Of a stretch of 64,000 nucleotides of DNA, positions 53,369 to 64,000 are shown piece by piece. The notes beneath the pieces are model-generated. The model was given only the letters and a program-made list of their open reading frames with translations. It was not told the DNA's origin and did no database searches. Every line of letters starts with the position of its first letter. The stretch's first letter is position 1. The translations under genes were made by a program, and so were the position numbers. Source of the DNA: Pachyseris speciosa (taxonomy: Eukaryota > Cnidaria > Anthozoa > Scleractinia > Pachyseridae); NCBI GenBank assembly GCA_016490735.1, contig JAEMWC010000158.1, forward strand, positions 124,501-188,500. Reading direction: 5' to 3'.

Positions 53369-53954
53369 ATGCAGGCTGGCCATGCATACGTATTTCGCCC
53401 GCGATGCACCAGAAGTCGCTGTGCACAGGCTGTTGGAAAAATACGACGTCGAAAAAAATGGAAAACTTGACGAAGCAGAACTAAAGGAATCGCTAGAAGG
53501 TGATTTGGGTTTGAGCCCCGAACAGTCTTACCGTTTGTCGGTTGATGTTAGACCAAGCCGACGAAAATTGTGTCACTTAGGACGAATTTTTCAACTGGCT
53601 ACGAAGCGGAGAACGCTACGAAGTGGAGAACGCTTTGAAAACATCAACAACAAAGGCAAGTTTGAGAAACTGTCCCTTGCGTTGGAGATATTTAAGACAT
53701 TTGACCAGGACGATAGTGATACTTTGGACATACAGCAGTTTGAACAGTTGATTTCGTCGCTTGGATATCGCAATGTGAATTCCAAGGATCTTTTTGAGGA
53801 GTTGAACAGCCATCACAATGGAAAGCTGTCTTTTTGGGAGTTCATGAAATGGCTGAATTGGGTTCCCATTGAAGCATATGACAAAAAACCAAGCCTGAAT
53901 TCATTCGACTCGTATGATTTATATTTATGCACCACGAGAACGTATTTACTCTAA
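53369..53954 (+). pseudogene. Four-EF-hand pseudogene
   Basis: ATG 53369 opens MQAG as in the paralogues. The frame shifts within about 10 codons (an extra base near 53390), continues with EF loop 1 (DVEKNGKLDEAE), then loses frame through EF loop 2. There the proper residues (LMLDQADENCVT) appear in another phase with a TAG. A 17-bp tandem duplication (CGAAGCGGAGAACGCTA / CGAAGTGGAGAACGCTT, about 53604-53637) shifts the frame again before EF3 and EF4. The end FWEFMKWLNWVPIE is intact. At least three lesions mean it is not functional. Confidence 0.75.
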
Positions 53955-54489
53955 GTTTATTTTTGATTGTAAAGGATGATTCGGTTCCTATTCTTGGAAA
54001 TATTATATGAATTAAAGCTAATTAAGGGAGAAAAATCCTTCTTTATTTAGTACAGATAAATTGAAGTGAAAAGGAAATTTATTTCATTTTGTTTGAAAAA
54101 CTCCCACTAAGTCATGAAACATTTAAATAATTTTAAACGAAACGGTTGAAATGTAAAACTAATCCGCTGTTATTTCTTGAAGGTAAAATTCAAGGTAAAA
54201 AAATCGTAATATTGTACAATATTATTTAAGACAGTTTAAAGGATAAACTATTTATTGAACATATGTAGCTACCATATCTTATTTCTCTTTCGAAGTATTA
54301 CTGAGGTCACATCGTGTTGTTATGGAAATGCGTCCACAAAAATAAACGGACTTTTTTGAACACGTTCTTTTTCGACTGAAGTTAATCAATGCAGTTTCAA
54401 TCCCACCCGAAGGGCAATTTCTCGCCCGTTTCAAACGTCGAGCTACTGTCGTGTTGAACTCAATTAATCGAATTAAATTCGACTTAAGC

Positions 54490-55735
54490 ACGACGTTTGA
54501 AACCAAGTCGTGCTACTGCCGTGTTGCACGGTAAGAGGCCCTGCCAGAGGAGGGTCCCATGTCGCTTGTCTGAATATTAAAATCTCCCGTGTCGGTGTTT
54601 ACAGCGCTTACCAGTTACACGCGCCCTCCAACGATTTTTCCCATTTTTGGTGGACGTCAATCAAATGTTTCCATGACAATATAGTCCTCGTTTCGTGTCA
54701 GGTTCACTGCCATGTTCAATCGTCGTTGTGATCAGGTATATAAATCGCTCAGTTATTACTGACAAAGTCGTTTCCAGTTCAATTCGTTGAGTTGGAGGAT
54801 TATGTCGAGACAACGTGGTCTTTCCTTGAATCACATAGCATGCAGAAACACTATTTGGGAGCAAAACGTTTGTGAAGAAGGCGATTCGATTGTACTTCAA
54901 CAGTGGAGCCGTAAGTAATCCGCCAAAGAGAAGATCAAAGAAACGAGAAATATCAGGTAGCTGAAAACGTTGGCCTCAGAAAATGAGTCGAGTTGTGTGG
55001 CAATTGACTTTTTATCAGCTTTTTACGGATGTAGATTATTTTAGCCGCAGAAATTCTTGTCATTCGTTATGCTATAAATGAAGATAATCCAGAGCTCTAT
55101 CTTGACGAGTTGCAAGCGTGGTTGGAGTACGAGAGATCGAGGTGAGGCGTATGGAATGCAAACCCTCAGCAGAATTACACGACAAATGGGATTGACAGTA
55201 AAAAAGGTACTGAAAGCCGCAAGAGATTAGCAGTCAAATTTTTGTAGTTCATCCTGTAATAAAGGTTGTTATTTAGTTGTCATGTTGCTGTGGTTGTACA
55301 CTGTTCGTAAATTTGTAGCCTCAAATCATTGCCCGCGAGCAAGACGAACGCAAAGGCACAGAGTTCAGACGATTTACTCAGTCTCAATTTCAACCAAAAC
55401 AGTTTCTCCGAGTAGTTCGTTTAAAAGAAACCCTGTTATTGTCATGGTTACATTTGATTGACGTCCACCAAAACTTAGTTTTCGAAAAAGAAAAAAGCCG
55501 TTGGAGGGCGCGTGTGACTGGTAACCGCTGTAAATCGCTAATTCTCGGCCTTGATGCCACTGTCGGAATTTTGCCGGGAATGATGTCGCCTGTCGGGATT
55601 TCATTTTCCGTGCTGTCGCTACTTTCTGGGCCATGTTGCTTGTCGGAATTTACCCAGGCAGGGCCTCCGGCAAGCCTTGTCGTGCTACAAGGCAGTAGTA
55701 CGACTTGGTTCCAAACGTCGTGCTACTGTCGTGTC
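54490..55735. mobile_element. Inverted-repeat DNA transposon remnant
   Basis: The left arm (about 54490-54665) and right arm (about 55447-55735) are inverted matches. They share AGCACGACGTTTG(A/G)AACCAAG, GAGGCCCTGCC and CACGCGCCCTCCAACG, then TGGTGGACGTCAATCAAATG. Between the arms lies a broken helix-turn-helix transposase N-terminus (54802-55230). Ends are approximate because related AACGTCG(T)GCTACTG sequences also occur outside the arms (54440-54480, 56080-56190). Confidence 0.6.
54802..55230 (+). pseudogene. Tc1/IS630-like transposase HTH fragment
   Basis: Pieces in two frames read an ATG-initiated start (MSRQRGLSLNH), then NPELYLDELQAWLEYERS, and, after a frameshift and stop, LSRITRQMGLTVKK. 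The YLDE-x-QxWL and LSRxxRxxGLTxKK pattern is the DNA-binding region of IS630/Tc1-type transposases. No DDE catalytic part was found before the right arm. Confidence 0.5.
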
Positions 55736-56306
55736 GAGCTCAATTCATAAATTAACATTTTGGATTTGTTTCGTACAACGGCTGGTCAGTGTTTTGATTA
55801 CAGCACTCGACGATTCTGGGGCCCGTTTGTCGAAACACCCGGTAATTACCGGGCCCGTTAAGCTGATTTGTTTTCCATTTCAGATGGGAGTTTTAAATGT
55901 TTTGAAAATTATACAGCAAAGTTATCAGCCAAAGAAACAAAATGGACTTCATTAGAGGACAGAACACACCCTACGTTTCACGAGATTTTAATTTCAAAAC
56001 TCCCGTGGTTTCGGGCCCGTTACGTTACCGGGTCTTTCGAGAAATGAGACCCTGGGTCCGAGATTGAGCAACAGCTTTTTATTCGACGGAATTAAATTCG
56101 ACGTCTGAAACCAATTCGTGCTGGAGTCGTGCGACAGTCGACCCAGCTAAGCACGGCAGTAGCACGACGTTTGAAACGGGCCTTATTCGTCTTGCAGTTG
56201 CCGTGGAAATGCGTCCACAAAAATAATTAACAAACAGACTCATCACACATGTATATGACAGATTTACTGATCACTAAGCCATTGTCAAATTATTCTGTTC
56301 CTTCTC

Positions 56307-57047
56307 ATGCCCGTTTGCTCTGTGTTGATGTCGTTGATGGTATTGAGTTCCCAAATGAACATGGAAAAGTCGAAAAGTGACGGTCAACAGCAAGATTTTT
56401 CACAGCCATGGAAATTCAGTGATGTTGTTCTCGTCGTAGAAGATGAGCGATTCCATGTTAATCGAGCTGTGCTTGCACTGTATTCGCCATTCTTTGACAA
56501 AATGTTTACATCGGATTTTCTAGAGAAAGAGAAGAAAGAAATCTCTCTGCCTGGCAAGTTATCGATTGAAGTTAAAGAATTGCTTTTGGTTATTTATCCG
56601 CCTTCGCCAAAGCCTATAACCGAGGAGAACTGTCACTTCCTTGTAAAGCTTGCTGATGAGTATCAGATTGACGTTATTGTCCAGAGATGCGAAGATTTTC
56701 TTGTTGCCAAACTGAAAACGAAACCAAAAGATGTCTTCCTCGGAGAGCTGATATTTGCCCAGAAATACAATCTTAATACGCTGAGGAAGGCGGCTATTGA
56801 TCAAGCTCAAAATCTCAGCCTAGGCGAGCTAAAAAGAAACGAGGTGTATGACCAAATTGAGGCGGGGAATCTAAAAGAGATTTTGGAAGGTATTATCATG
56901 CGGCTGGAGAGAGAATTACAATCTGAAAGAAGCAAATTAGGCAGTGGAGCGCAAGAGTTCGGCAGTGGAGCACAAGTGTTCGCCATTGGAGCACAAGTAT
57001 TCGGCATACCGCCGCAAGAACCTGCCGGCAGAAATTTGCCACAGTAA
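56307..57047 (+). CDS. BTB/POZ domain protein
   Basis: The 246-codon frame has a BTB fold. FSDVVLVVEDERFHVNRAVLA lies at about residues 38-58, then LYSPFFDKMF, an LSIEVKELLLVIYPP strand/helix, and a BACK-like helical region. The N-terminal 16 residues may be non-coding. Met at 56355 or 56361 (MNMEK) is a likelier start, possibly after a splice acceptor. The C-terminal part has three copies of an eight-residue G-A-Q-x-F-G-S-G type repeat (56938-57008). Stand-alone BTB proteins of this kind are often substrate adaptors for cullin-3, by family knowledge. It resembles the BTB part of BATH-type proteins. No MATH domain is seen. Confidence 0.75.
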   Translation: MPVCSVLMSLMVLSSQMNMEKSKSDGQQQDFSQPWKFSDVVLVVEDERFHVNRAVLALYSPFFDKMFTSDFLEKEKKEISLPGKLSIEVKELLLVIYPPSPKPITEENCHFLVKLADEYQIDVIVQRCEDFLVAKLKTKPKDVFLGELIFAQKYNLNTLRKAAIDQAQNLSLGELKRNEVYDQIEAGNLKEILEGIIMRLERELQSERSKLGSGAQEFGSGAQVFAIGAQVFGIPPQEPAGRNLPQ

Positions 57048-57688
57048 TACCCAAAAATATAAGAACCTGTTTAGCCAAGCAGGATCAAGCAGGTTCTTAT
57101 ACAGGTGGGTTACGTGTTATAAATTAGCCCTCTTTGCCTCATTTTCATAAATATTTTCCACATGTTGACTGAGGCAAAGGGGTAATTAACATGTAAACAA
57201 AAGGATAAAAAATTGACTGCCATTTTGGAATAAGGTGTGTGAGTGAAGTGAAAGATGCCGAGAGGTAGACGCAGGAAATAGATGACATGTAACATGTTCT
57301 TGTTGGTTGTGTGTTGTTGAAAAAAATTATCAATTGCTGTGGAAGCGCGTGTCTTCAACACATTAGGACAAGATAATCAAAGACCTTACATGATCTGAAA
57401 TGGTATCTTGTCCCATGCAGTACATTGCTTGGGTCCCAGCATGACTTTTTGTGTAGGATACCTGTGGTATCCCACACTACTGCTATCGGCTACTCATCGG
57501 TACAAAGCGAACTAGCTTAGCTAGGCAGGTAACATGCAACATTCCGACCTTTACCCGGAGCTGTTCGAAAGAGAACGACGATATTTGACTGGACACACTG
57601 ATACCGACCACTACCCGTAACTGTTTGACTGAGAACGAAATCGCTTCAAAATTGATTGATTTATCGAACGGAATTCTCACAGAAAGCC
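57048..57688. other. Intergenic, no gene seen
   Basis: Nothing recognisable lies between the BTB stop and the inverted-repeat element. Short frames here have no family resemblance. Confidence 0.5.
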
Positions 57689-58299
57689 GTAGAAAACGGC
57701 ATGCACTAAAACCAGCAACATTGGAACACCGGAACACCCTGGAACAGCGGAACACCGGAACACCGGAACACCACGGAACACCGAAACACCCCGGAACACC
57801 AGAACAGCCGCAACACCAGAACACCCCGGAACACCGGAACACCGAATTTGACGGTGTTGTTATGTTTTCCCATTACAGACCATGTAAAAAATAAAATATA
57901 AATGTAATTTGTTTACCCACGTAACACAAAGAGCTTAGAAGCAGGCGCTAAAAATATAAAAAGTAAAAAGACAGAAAGAAAGAACGAATAAATAAAAATA
58001 AAGAAATAAGTAAATAAAGAAATAAAGAAATAAGCAGGTAAAGAGGTAACGAAAGGAACAAATAAAGAAACAAAAAGGAAGCCCCCCCCCTCCCCCCCTA
58101 ATCTCAGACGCAAAATTCCACTCCCGTAGAAGTAAGTTGTAGCTTTTAAAACTTTTTTTACTGTTTTAAGAAGCCAAATGGGACGTTGAACAAATTAACA
58201 AGACTAACAGATTTCAGTGGTTATACACCAAAATGACCATCATGCATTTGGGGTATTCACGCGACCATTTGAAAATTTGTTGAGACTGTGATCACTTAA

Positions 58300-58445
58300 G
58301 GGGAACTGGAATGGTGGAATGGCACTCGCCTCCCACCAATGTGACCCGGGTTCGCTCCCCGGACCCGCCGTCATATGAAGATAGTTGTTTGTTTTTCTCC
58401 GGGTTCTCCGGTTTTCCTCCCTCCACAAAAACCAACACTTCTAAA
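58300..58445 (+). mobile_element. SINE segment with conserved central domain
   Basis: A promoter-like part with GACCCGGGTTCGCTCCCCGG (B-box-like) is followed by TTTTTCTCCGGGTTCTCCGG and TTTTCC...CAAAAACCAACA. This central block is like that shared by several broad metazoan SINE families. The 5' part is truncated or diverged. Confidence 0.5.
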
Positions 58446-58572
58446 TTCTAATTCGATCTTAAACACGTACACTTTATAACGAGCTCTAAGCTCTTCCGTT
58501 ATACGTGGGTAAACAAATTACATTTACAAATTACATTTACAATCGCATGTTTTATTTTTAACTTGTAATTAG

Positions 58573-58604
58573 TCAGGAGCCCATTACTGGTGATGGGCTC
58601 CTGA
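58573..58604 (+). other. 12-bp perfect hairpin near a retroelement 3' tail
   Basis: TCAGGAGCCCAT, loop TACTGGTG, ATGGGCTCCTGA. It is followed by GGATAAATAAAGTC and an ATT/CTT-rich tail, as at the 3' ends of some LINE-mobilised elements. Confidence 0.6.
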
Positions 58605-58937
58605 ATTAGTTGATTAAATCAGGGCCACAAGTTTATTAGCCTGTGGCTATTACGTGCTATCCTGGATAAATAAAGTCTTTATTATTATTCTTATTCTTAT
58701 TCTTATTCTTATTCTTATTATTATTATTTATTTTTATTTTTTTATTTTTTATAATTTTTTTTACATGGTCTGTAATGGCAAAACAAAAGAACACTGTCAA
58801 ATCCGGTGTTCCGGTGTTCCAGTGTTCCGGTATTCTTGTGTTCCGGTGTTCCGGTGTTCCTGGTTTTAGTACATGCCGTAGAAAACATTTTATCGGGGGA
58901 AGATTTGTGTCACGTGTTAGGCAACCAGAGTCATCAT

Positions 58938-59292
58938 GGTTGTTTACCATTTACCACAAATTCCCGGAAATTCCAGTTGGAATGTAAATGGTAAACGTTT
59001 TTTTGGTTCGTCCCACTGGAAAATTCCCGGGACAAACGGGAGTTCTGAAAAGGTAGTCCTGTTTTCCCGGTTGGGACGTTCCCGATGGAAATTCGTTTAC
59101 CATTTAGAAGTTTCTGTGTTTCGTACTAGTTTCAGTCCTCTTGGCTTTTGGCCGAGCGTAATCTATCCAATCAGCGAGCGCGACGTGATAATCCGGAAAT
59201 TTTAGGCAAATGGTAAACAAAACGTACCATTCCTTCAGAACGAAAATTCCCAACCGAAATTTCCGGAATTTTTTTCTAAATGGTAAACAACC
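58938..59292. mobile_element. 355-bp MITE with 15-bp perfect TIR and CAT duplication
   Basis: GGTTGTTTACCATTT at the left is exactly inverted at 59278-59292. CAT flanks both sides (58935-58937 and 59293-59295). A 3-bp target duplication fits PIF/Harbinger-type MITEs. The interior carries further AATGGTAAAC and TTTACCATTT words. Confidence 0.7.
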
Positions 59293-60119
59293 CATATTTC
59301 AGTCGATCATTTACATAGGCGGATGTTTATGGCTCTTCGATGTTTCGACATTTCTTCAGCCAGCGTGTAAGAAAACTTGGTTTTACCATTTTGCGGCAAT
59401 GTTAACATAAAAAAACAGCGCTTATTCTAAGGCAAACAAGAAAGACGTTTTTGAGCTTATTTCACATTGCCATGCGGTTGAAAGCCGAACAGCAATTTGC
59501 TTTATTGAATGTTATCTCATGTTATCTAAGCTTTGTGATAAAATTCTAAAGTCTTTGGTAACAAAAACAACAACTGAACAGTAAGTCAGAGGGAGCGAAA
59601 TTCAAATCTATCTCGAGATGAAAATAGCAACTGGTTATGATGACTGTTCGCAATTACTCAGTGTGACTGTAATTATCAACAAGTTGAAAAGGCGAAAGGT
59701 AAAAGCATGTTATGATGTTCGCTTAACATCCGAACAGCCTGCGCCGGTTTCGCGGTGAAGTGATTTTACTGGTTTTTCCACCCAGTGATTCAGTCAAATA
59801 ACGGACCTCAACAAGCGTTGATTACAGCCAGCTAAGGCCTGTTCAAAGGTCGCGCTATTGCAGTGCCGAACTATTAGAATTCGAGAATTAAATTTGAGTG
59901 GCATGACGTTTAAAATCTTCCAGTTCGGCAGGTTGAATTTGTTGCCACTGAATTAAAATTCGACGTTTCAACCAGTGCTGCCCTATAGTCGTACCACTCT
60001 GGGTCGATCAACTGAGTTCGGCATGGCAGTAGCAAGACGTTTGCAACAGGCCTAAGCTGATAGTACTTTGGTATCCCACACTTGTAGCCATTGATGTGAG
60101 GCGGCTCCGTGCCAGTTTA

Positions 60120-60672
60120 AAATACTAAATGACGACACCGCGCCCGACCTCAGGAACTCTTTTGTTAGAAAGAATGTTGATCAGACTAATAACCATCTTA
60201 GAAATAGTGCTACAGATCTGACACTTCCTAAACGGAAGAGAGAGTTTCTAAAAAGAAGTTTCAAATACAGCGGTGCGATGCTTTGGAACCAACTCCTAAA
60301 TGAAGCAAATCTAACGGAATCGATAATCAGCTGAATAAATATATCAAAACGTAATTGGGTCATGTCATGCTATATAGTCTTGGGTTAGTCATGTCCTAGC
60401 TATCCTAACTTGTCAAGGAAAACTTGCTCGTCTGTAACCGGCTTTAAATACTTTTTAATATCTAGTTTATAACTGTTAGTTTTCGTTCTTGGCTGAATTT
60501 TCGTAGTTTTAGATTTATCATATTATTAATCTCGTATTATTAGCTTTAGTTTTTTCTTTATGTCTGTATAAACACGCCCTCCATGGAAACCAGCTAGGTG
60601 TTGTTGGGGCTAGCGTGTTTCTTGATTGAAATAAAGTATACCTACCCTGCCTACCTACCTACCTACCTACCT
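60120..60672 (+). mobile_element. 3' end of a CR1/L2-type LINE
   Basis: A degenerate frame around 60150-60345 reads the C-terminal pattern of CR1/L2-like LINE ORF2: FVRKNVDQTNNHLRNS, a PKRKREFLKRSFKYSGAM run, and LWNQLLNEAN. A 300-bp untranslated tail follows, ending in (TACC)n. It is severely 5' truncated. Confidence 0.6.
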
Positions 60673-61437
60673 GCAAAGGGCCCTTTGCCGAAATCCAACG
60701 CGATGTTGTTTCCTAGGATAATTTTTTTTTTTTTGCCTTGATTTATGACAACAAAAGGCACTCTGGCAAAGCCGCAGTACAATCCTCTATCCCGTCCTTT
60801 TTTTTTTGCCACAGCCCATAATCGGGCATTTCAGTCGGAAATTCTCAATGAACTTTCACGAAAATCTTTCTCGTCATCTGCTGAGTCTACTCTATTTCTA
60901 TGTAAAATTATAAAGAATACTACTACTTCAATGTTGGATGAAAATGTTTGATCTAGATCAAACATGGAAAGAATAAATGCAATGTTGAGAGAGGTGGCTA
61001 AACGGTCAAACACGATGTTGGGTGAAAATATTTAATCATTATTTGATTGTTAAATTTGTTTTCGAACAAACATACGCTTTTTGTATTGTTTTTGAACCGC
61101 GGTCAATTCCTGTTGACTGCTCTAAACATAAAATATTGGCGCAAGGAAAGCCATGCGAAGTTGCTCAATGCCAATAAAAAAAAAATAATAATAATGTGGA
61201 GCTCCGCTATAAGGCTTGGCTAAATATATATATTAATACACCGTTGTGAAAAAACACTGTATATTTTAAGACCAAACCCAAGTTTATTTGTCTTTCTGGT
61301 AATCAACAGCCATATCTCCTTCATAGAAATTAAAAACCTAATTAAGAACCTACTCAGCCAAAATTGCCAATAACTACCCCAAAATACAAGAACCTGCTTT
61401 GGCAGACTTCAAAAATGTAGGTTTTTAAAATTGTAAC
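60673..61437. other. Intergenic, no gene recognised
   Basis: A 68-codon frame at 60745-60951 is unremarkable. Near 60945-60960 there is a TTTGATCTAGATCAAA perfect palindrome. AT-rich sequence follows up to the EF-hand upstream duplication at 61438. Confidence 0.4.
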
Positions 61438-62002
61438 ATTCATTTCATCTCTTTCCAAGAATACAAATCTTCCATAGTAATTTTTAATTTAATGTTTCGC
61501 CAGCATCAATATTAAGTAAAGCTTTTAATCAATTTAATGACCGTACCCGTATGTCTGCCTGCTCACCAAAGGGAAAAGACAACTGGGCGAAGCGAACTTC
61601 CTGCCTTTTTGTAAACAAAGGGGGTCACGTTTTATCCATTTAAGGTTATGGATCTGTTATCGTTCGGAAATCCACTTAACCGTGCGTTTTGTTTAATAAG
61701 ACGATGTTAAAGGGTGGGTCTTGTTTATGTGATTTTCAATATTGTTCAATAAACAATAGTTGAAGCAAGAATTGCGTAGGCGTGTTGTCTGATTAAGGAG
61801 TTTACAGGATGGGCTTCTTCTGTATTGTTTACTGAAAAAAGTATTTCACAATTTAATTACCGAGAACTCTGAAAGGAAGACGATGGCGATTGAAAAGTGT
61901 GATTCTATTTTTAAGATGAATTTTAACGAGTTGCAACAGTATATAATCCAGGGACTTAAACGCTAGAATGCCAGAAGTATCAAGATCAGAAGAATTATTT
62001 TC
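61438..62002. repeat. Upstream region shared with the interrupted EF-hand locus
   Basis: This matches 26985-27977 apart from the SINE at 27114-27498 and small indels. It ends at the single GTGGAA of the uninterrupted site. It contains the TATA box at 61940-61946. Confidence 0.85.
61940..61946 (+). promoter_or_regulatory. TATA box of the intact EF-hand gene
   Basis: TATATAA lies 101 bp upstream of the ATG at 62041, in the same context as 27908-27914. Transcription would begin near 61970, leaving a leader of about 70 nt. That leader contains a short ORF starting ATG 61968. Confidence 0.6.
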
Positions 62003-62040
62003 AGTGGAAGCGGTTGTTAAACGAAACAAATTTTTTGAAA

Positions 62041-62526
62041 ATGCAAGCAGGTCTCAGCTATTTCGACAAAGGAGCTCCTGAGATTGCTGTTCGCAGTCTG
62101 TTTGATAAGTACGATGCAAACAGGAATGGGAAACTCGAGGGACACGAAATGCAGACTTTGCTGGAAGATCTTGGCCTCAGCCCGGAACAGTCATGGGTGT
62201 ATTTTCTGCTGTTAGACAAAAATGGAGATCATGACATATCCTTTGAAGAATTCAACGATTGGCTTCTTAGCGGCGAACACTTCGAGGTTTTGAACAACGA
62301 GGCAAAGTTTCACAGCCTTTCGAAAGCTTTAAACTATTTCAAGAGATTTGACACTGATGATAGTGACACGCTTGACCGGGCACAGTTCGAACGGATGATG
62401 AATTTTTTCGGTTACGGCGCGATCAACATGGACAAGGCCTTCGCGAAGGTGGATAAAGACAACAATGGAGCTGTGTCATTCTGGGAGTTCATGCTGTGGC
62501 TCAAGTGGGTCCCAGTTGTTAACTAG
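62041..62526 (+). CDS. Four-EF-hand calcium-binding protein, uninterrupted paralogue
   Basis: This 161-residue protein is nearly the same as that at 48516-49004. It has one Glu fewer before the second EF-hand and a few substitutions (Arg to Leu, Lys to Glu, Met to Val). EF loops 1, 2 and 4 are canonical and loop 3 ends in Gln. The ATG at 62041 is chosen because it matches the paralogues. It keeps the TATA box, leader and coding region contiguous, so it shows what the 48.5-kb gene looked like before the Polinton arrived. Confidence 0.87.
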   Translation: MQAGLSYFDKGAPEIAVRSLFDKYDANRNGKLEGHEMQTLLEDLGLSPEQSWVYFLLLDKNGDHDISFEEFNDWLLSGEHFEVLNNEAKFHSLSKALNYFKRFDTDDSDTLDRAQFERMMNFFGYGAINMDKAFAKVDKDNNGAVSFWEFMLWLKWVPVVN

Positions 62527-63554
62527 CTGATGACAAACGGATGAAGATTAAGGTGATAAAGACGGTGTAAATGAGATAAGCCTCCTTAATCATTTTCCAG
62601 TCATGATAAGATTGTAGAAGTTTGAGCATTCAAGTGAAAGCTACTAGCCAGTATTTTCCTGTGGTTTTGCATTCGGTTTCCATTTATGCCAAGCAGAAGC
62701 TAACAAAACTTTTTAACATACGTACGCCTTACACCTTACTTTTTACATAAAGCGGCTCATGAAGTTTTAGTGAACTTTGAAAGGGAAACTGAGGGCGTGA
62801 TTAATTCTTTGATTGCACTCTCGTGATAAGACGGCCATGTTGGTGCCAAAACAATAGAAAATGTAGCTCAAGGTTTGCATTATAATAGAGTCAAATTCCC
62901 AAAAGACTTTTTCGCTATTGTTCTTTCCACCTACATGCACCGTTACGTCAGGTGCTGTCAAGATGTACCCTCTGAGAGGGGAGAACTTTTTGAACGCTTC
63001 TTTTGTGTACTGATTCACTCTGAGAAGCATTCAGTATCCATGCAACAAAAGTTGGGAATCGCGAATACTACACCTCCAGCACGCGCTACCAATACTGAAT
63101 AGCTTCCATCTGATTCATGAATCTCCCTCACAAAGAATTGTATATAATATAGTTCTCTATCGGTATAACATTTTTATTAGAATATATATATGCAAAGAGA
63201 ACTTGCGCAAGGTTTTTCACTCAATCGTTTTTCGTACACTTAACGACGCATGAAATTCCAGTAAACACGACTTGTATATTTTAACTAGAGATGTTCTTTA
63301 TTCTAATACACATCCTTATTTCGATGGACTCTTATTCTTTGGTAAATAGAACTTGCACTGACACATTTAAATCAAAGTTATGAAAATAGGAATGATTATC
63401 TGTACCTGCCTCTACGGTTTCTTGTTGTTGTTACTGAACCTGCAAAATGATCTTATAAGTGGTCGGAAAATCGAACTGCTCTGCAAACTGTGTTTCGATT
63501 TTGGGGTCAAGTGAAACCGGCTTGACGTTATACTGTAAAAACCCTTTGTATAGG

Positions 63555-63766
63555 CCCTGGCAAACGAGTACACATTGTTGCAAACACATTGTTGCTCATG
63601 ATGTTTCTTGGGTGAGCAAACGAGCGTGACACAACGCAAATGTTGTGTTTCCATACTGCGCAAACTGGGAAACATTTGTTGAGAACGCAAATTTTGTGTC
63701 GGCAACAAATGTTGCGCGCTCGGGCAAACATGGAAACATTTGTATCCGCAACAACGTTTGCCAGGG
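63555..63766. mobile_element. 212-bp MITE, paralogous copy
   Basis: This is the same element as 50033-50244 with the same CCCTGGCAAACG termini, carried along with the EF-hand duplication. Confidence 0.65.
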
Positions 63767-63770
63767 TCTT

Positions 63771-64000
63771 ATGCACATGTCATCGGCTTCCCCGTGGGGT
63801 CGACCCCCGGGCTAACTAGGGGGATGGTAAAATCTTGAGTAATTTCCCTGGGGGTCGGGAAATCTCTCAAGACAAAGTCCCCTGGGTTAGATGTCTCTCA
63901 GCTGAAAATTCCCGTGACATCCTTTTCACACTTGTGAATTCCCCCACCCCCTAATCTTTGATCGTAGAACAATGTCAACATTTCCCCTACCCTCGGGCAA
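63771..64000. mobile_element. Partial palindromic MITE at the window edge
   Basis: It starts ATGCACATGTCATCGGCTTCC like 13441 and runs to the end of the window, so the right arm is cut off. The interior matches the reverse complement of about 13520-13770. Confidence 0.55.

Larger units (their letters stand above)
57698..58877. mobile_element. Mutator-like inverted-repeat element with GGAACACC arrays, second family member
   Basis: It starts GGCATGCACTAAAACCAG and ends CTGGTTTTAGTACATGCC. It is flanked by a different 9-bp direct repeat, GTAGAAAAC (57689-57697 and 58878-58886). GGAACACC arrays lie inside both ends. The interior is a patchwork: an inner inverted repeat with TTTGTTTACCCACGTA (about 57908 and 58505), a SINE-like segment (58300-58445) and a hairpin-bearing retroelement tail (58560-58740). 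Confidence 0.75.

Noticed and set aside
1..64000. CRISPR arrays or bacterial operons
   Set aside because: Tandem repeats here lack unique regularly sized spacers, and gene structure, SINEs and splice sites are eukaryotic.

Overview
The window looks like nuclear DNA of an anthozoan cnidarian, most probably a stony coral. It is AT-rich and intron-bearing, with many dispersed repeats of types I associate with corals: tRNA-headed SINEs, short inverted-repeat elements, Penelope-like GIY-YIG remnants, and single-exon EF-hand and BTB genes. The species call is inference.

The main content is an almost complete Polinton (Maverick) at 27978-48478, a 20.5-kb virus-like self-synthesising transposon. It has 89-bp terminal inverted repeats (88/89 matching), AG...CT termini and a 6-bp target duplication GTGGAA on both sides. 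The same locus exists without the element near 61998, with a single GTGGAA, so the ends are exact. It carries a protein-primed DNA polymerase B, a DDE integrase with chromodomain, a packaging ATPase, major and minor capsid proteins, an adenovirus-type protease, a phospholipase A2-like protein, collagen-like and fibre-like surface proteins, a BRO-N/nuclease protein, an HNH endonuclease and a poxvirus-VLTF3-like transcription factor. Most morphogenesis genes start at the same motif, a TCTAA core followed by an AT-rich run ending in TATATG at or overlapping the start codon. The VLTF3-like gene sits next to the left terminus behind three repeats containing the CREB/ATF palindrome TGACGTCA. Together these suggest a host-factor to viral-factor to late-gene cascade. 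Polymerase, capsid proteins, collagen-lectin protein, HNH and VLTF3 read intact. The ATPase, fibre, 2TM, coiled-coil, PLA2 and BRO genes each carry one or more frameshifts or stops, and a run of 21 A merges the pVI-like and protease genes.

Left of the element (1-26012) lies a tandem duplication of at least 12.2 kb (1-12400 and 13799-26012). Each copy holds a SAM-like exon, a SINE, satellite-like arrays, a P2X7-like zinc-domain exon, a four-EF-hand gene on the minus strand, and a 1.65-kb inverted-repeat element enclosing a Penelope-like GIY-YIG fragment. A unique 1.4-kb spacer separates the copies.

Right of the element (48479-64000) are two plus-strand EF-hand genes, an EF-hand pseudogene between them, a BTB gene, a second inverted-repeat element with 9-bp target duplications, SINEs, a LINE 3' end and several MITEs. 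The Polinton inserted between the TATA box and the start codon of the 48.5-kb EF-hand gene. The paralogue at 62.0 kb keeps the uninterrupted arrangement.
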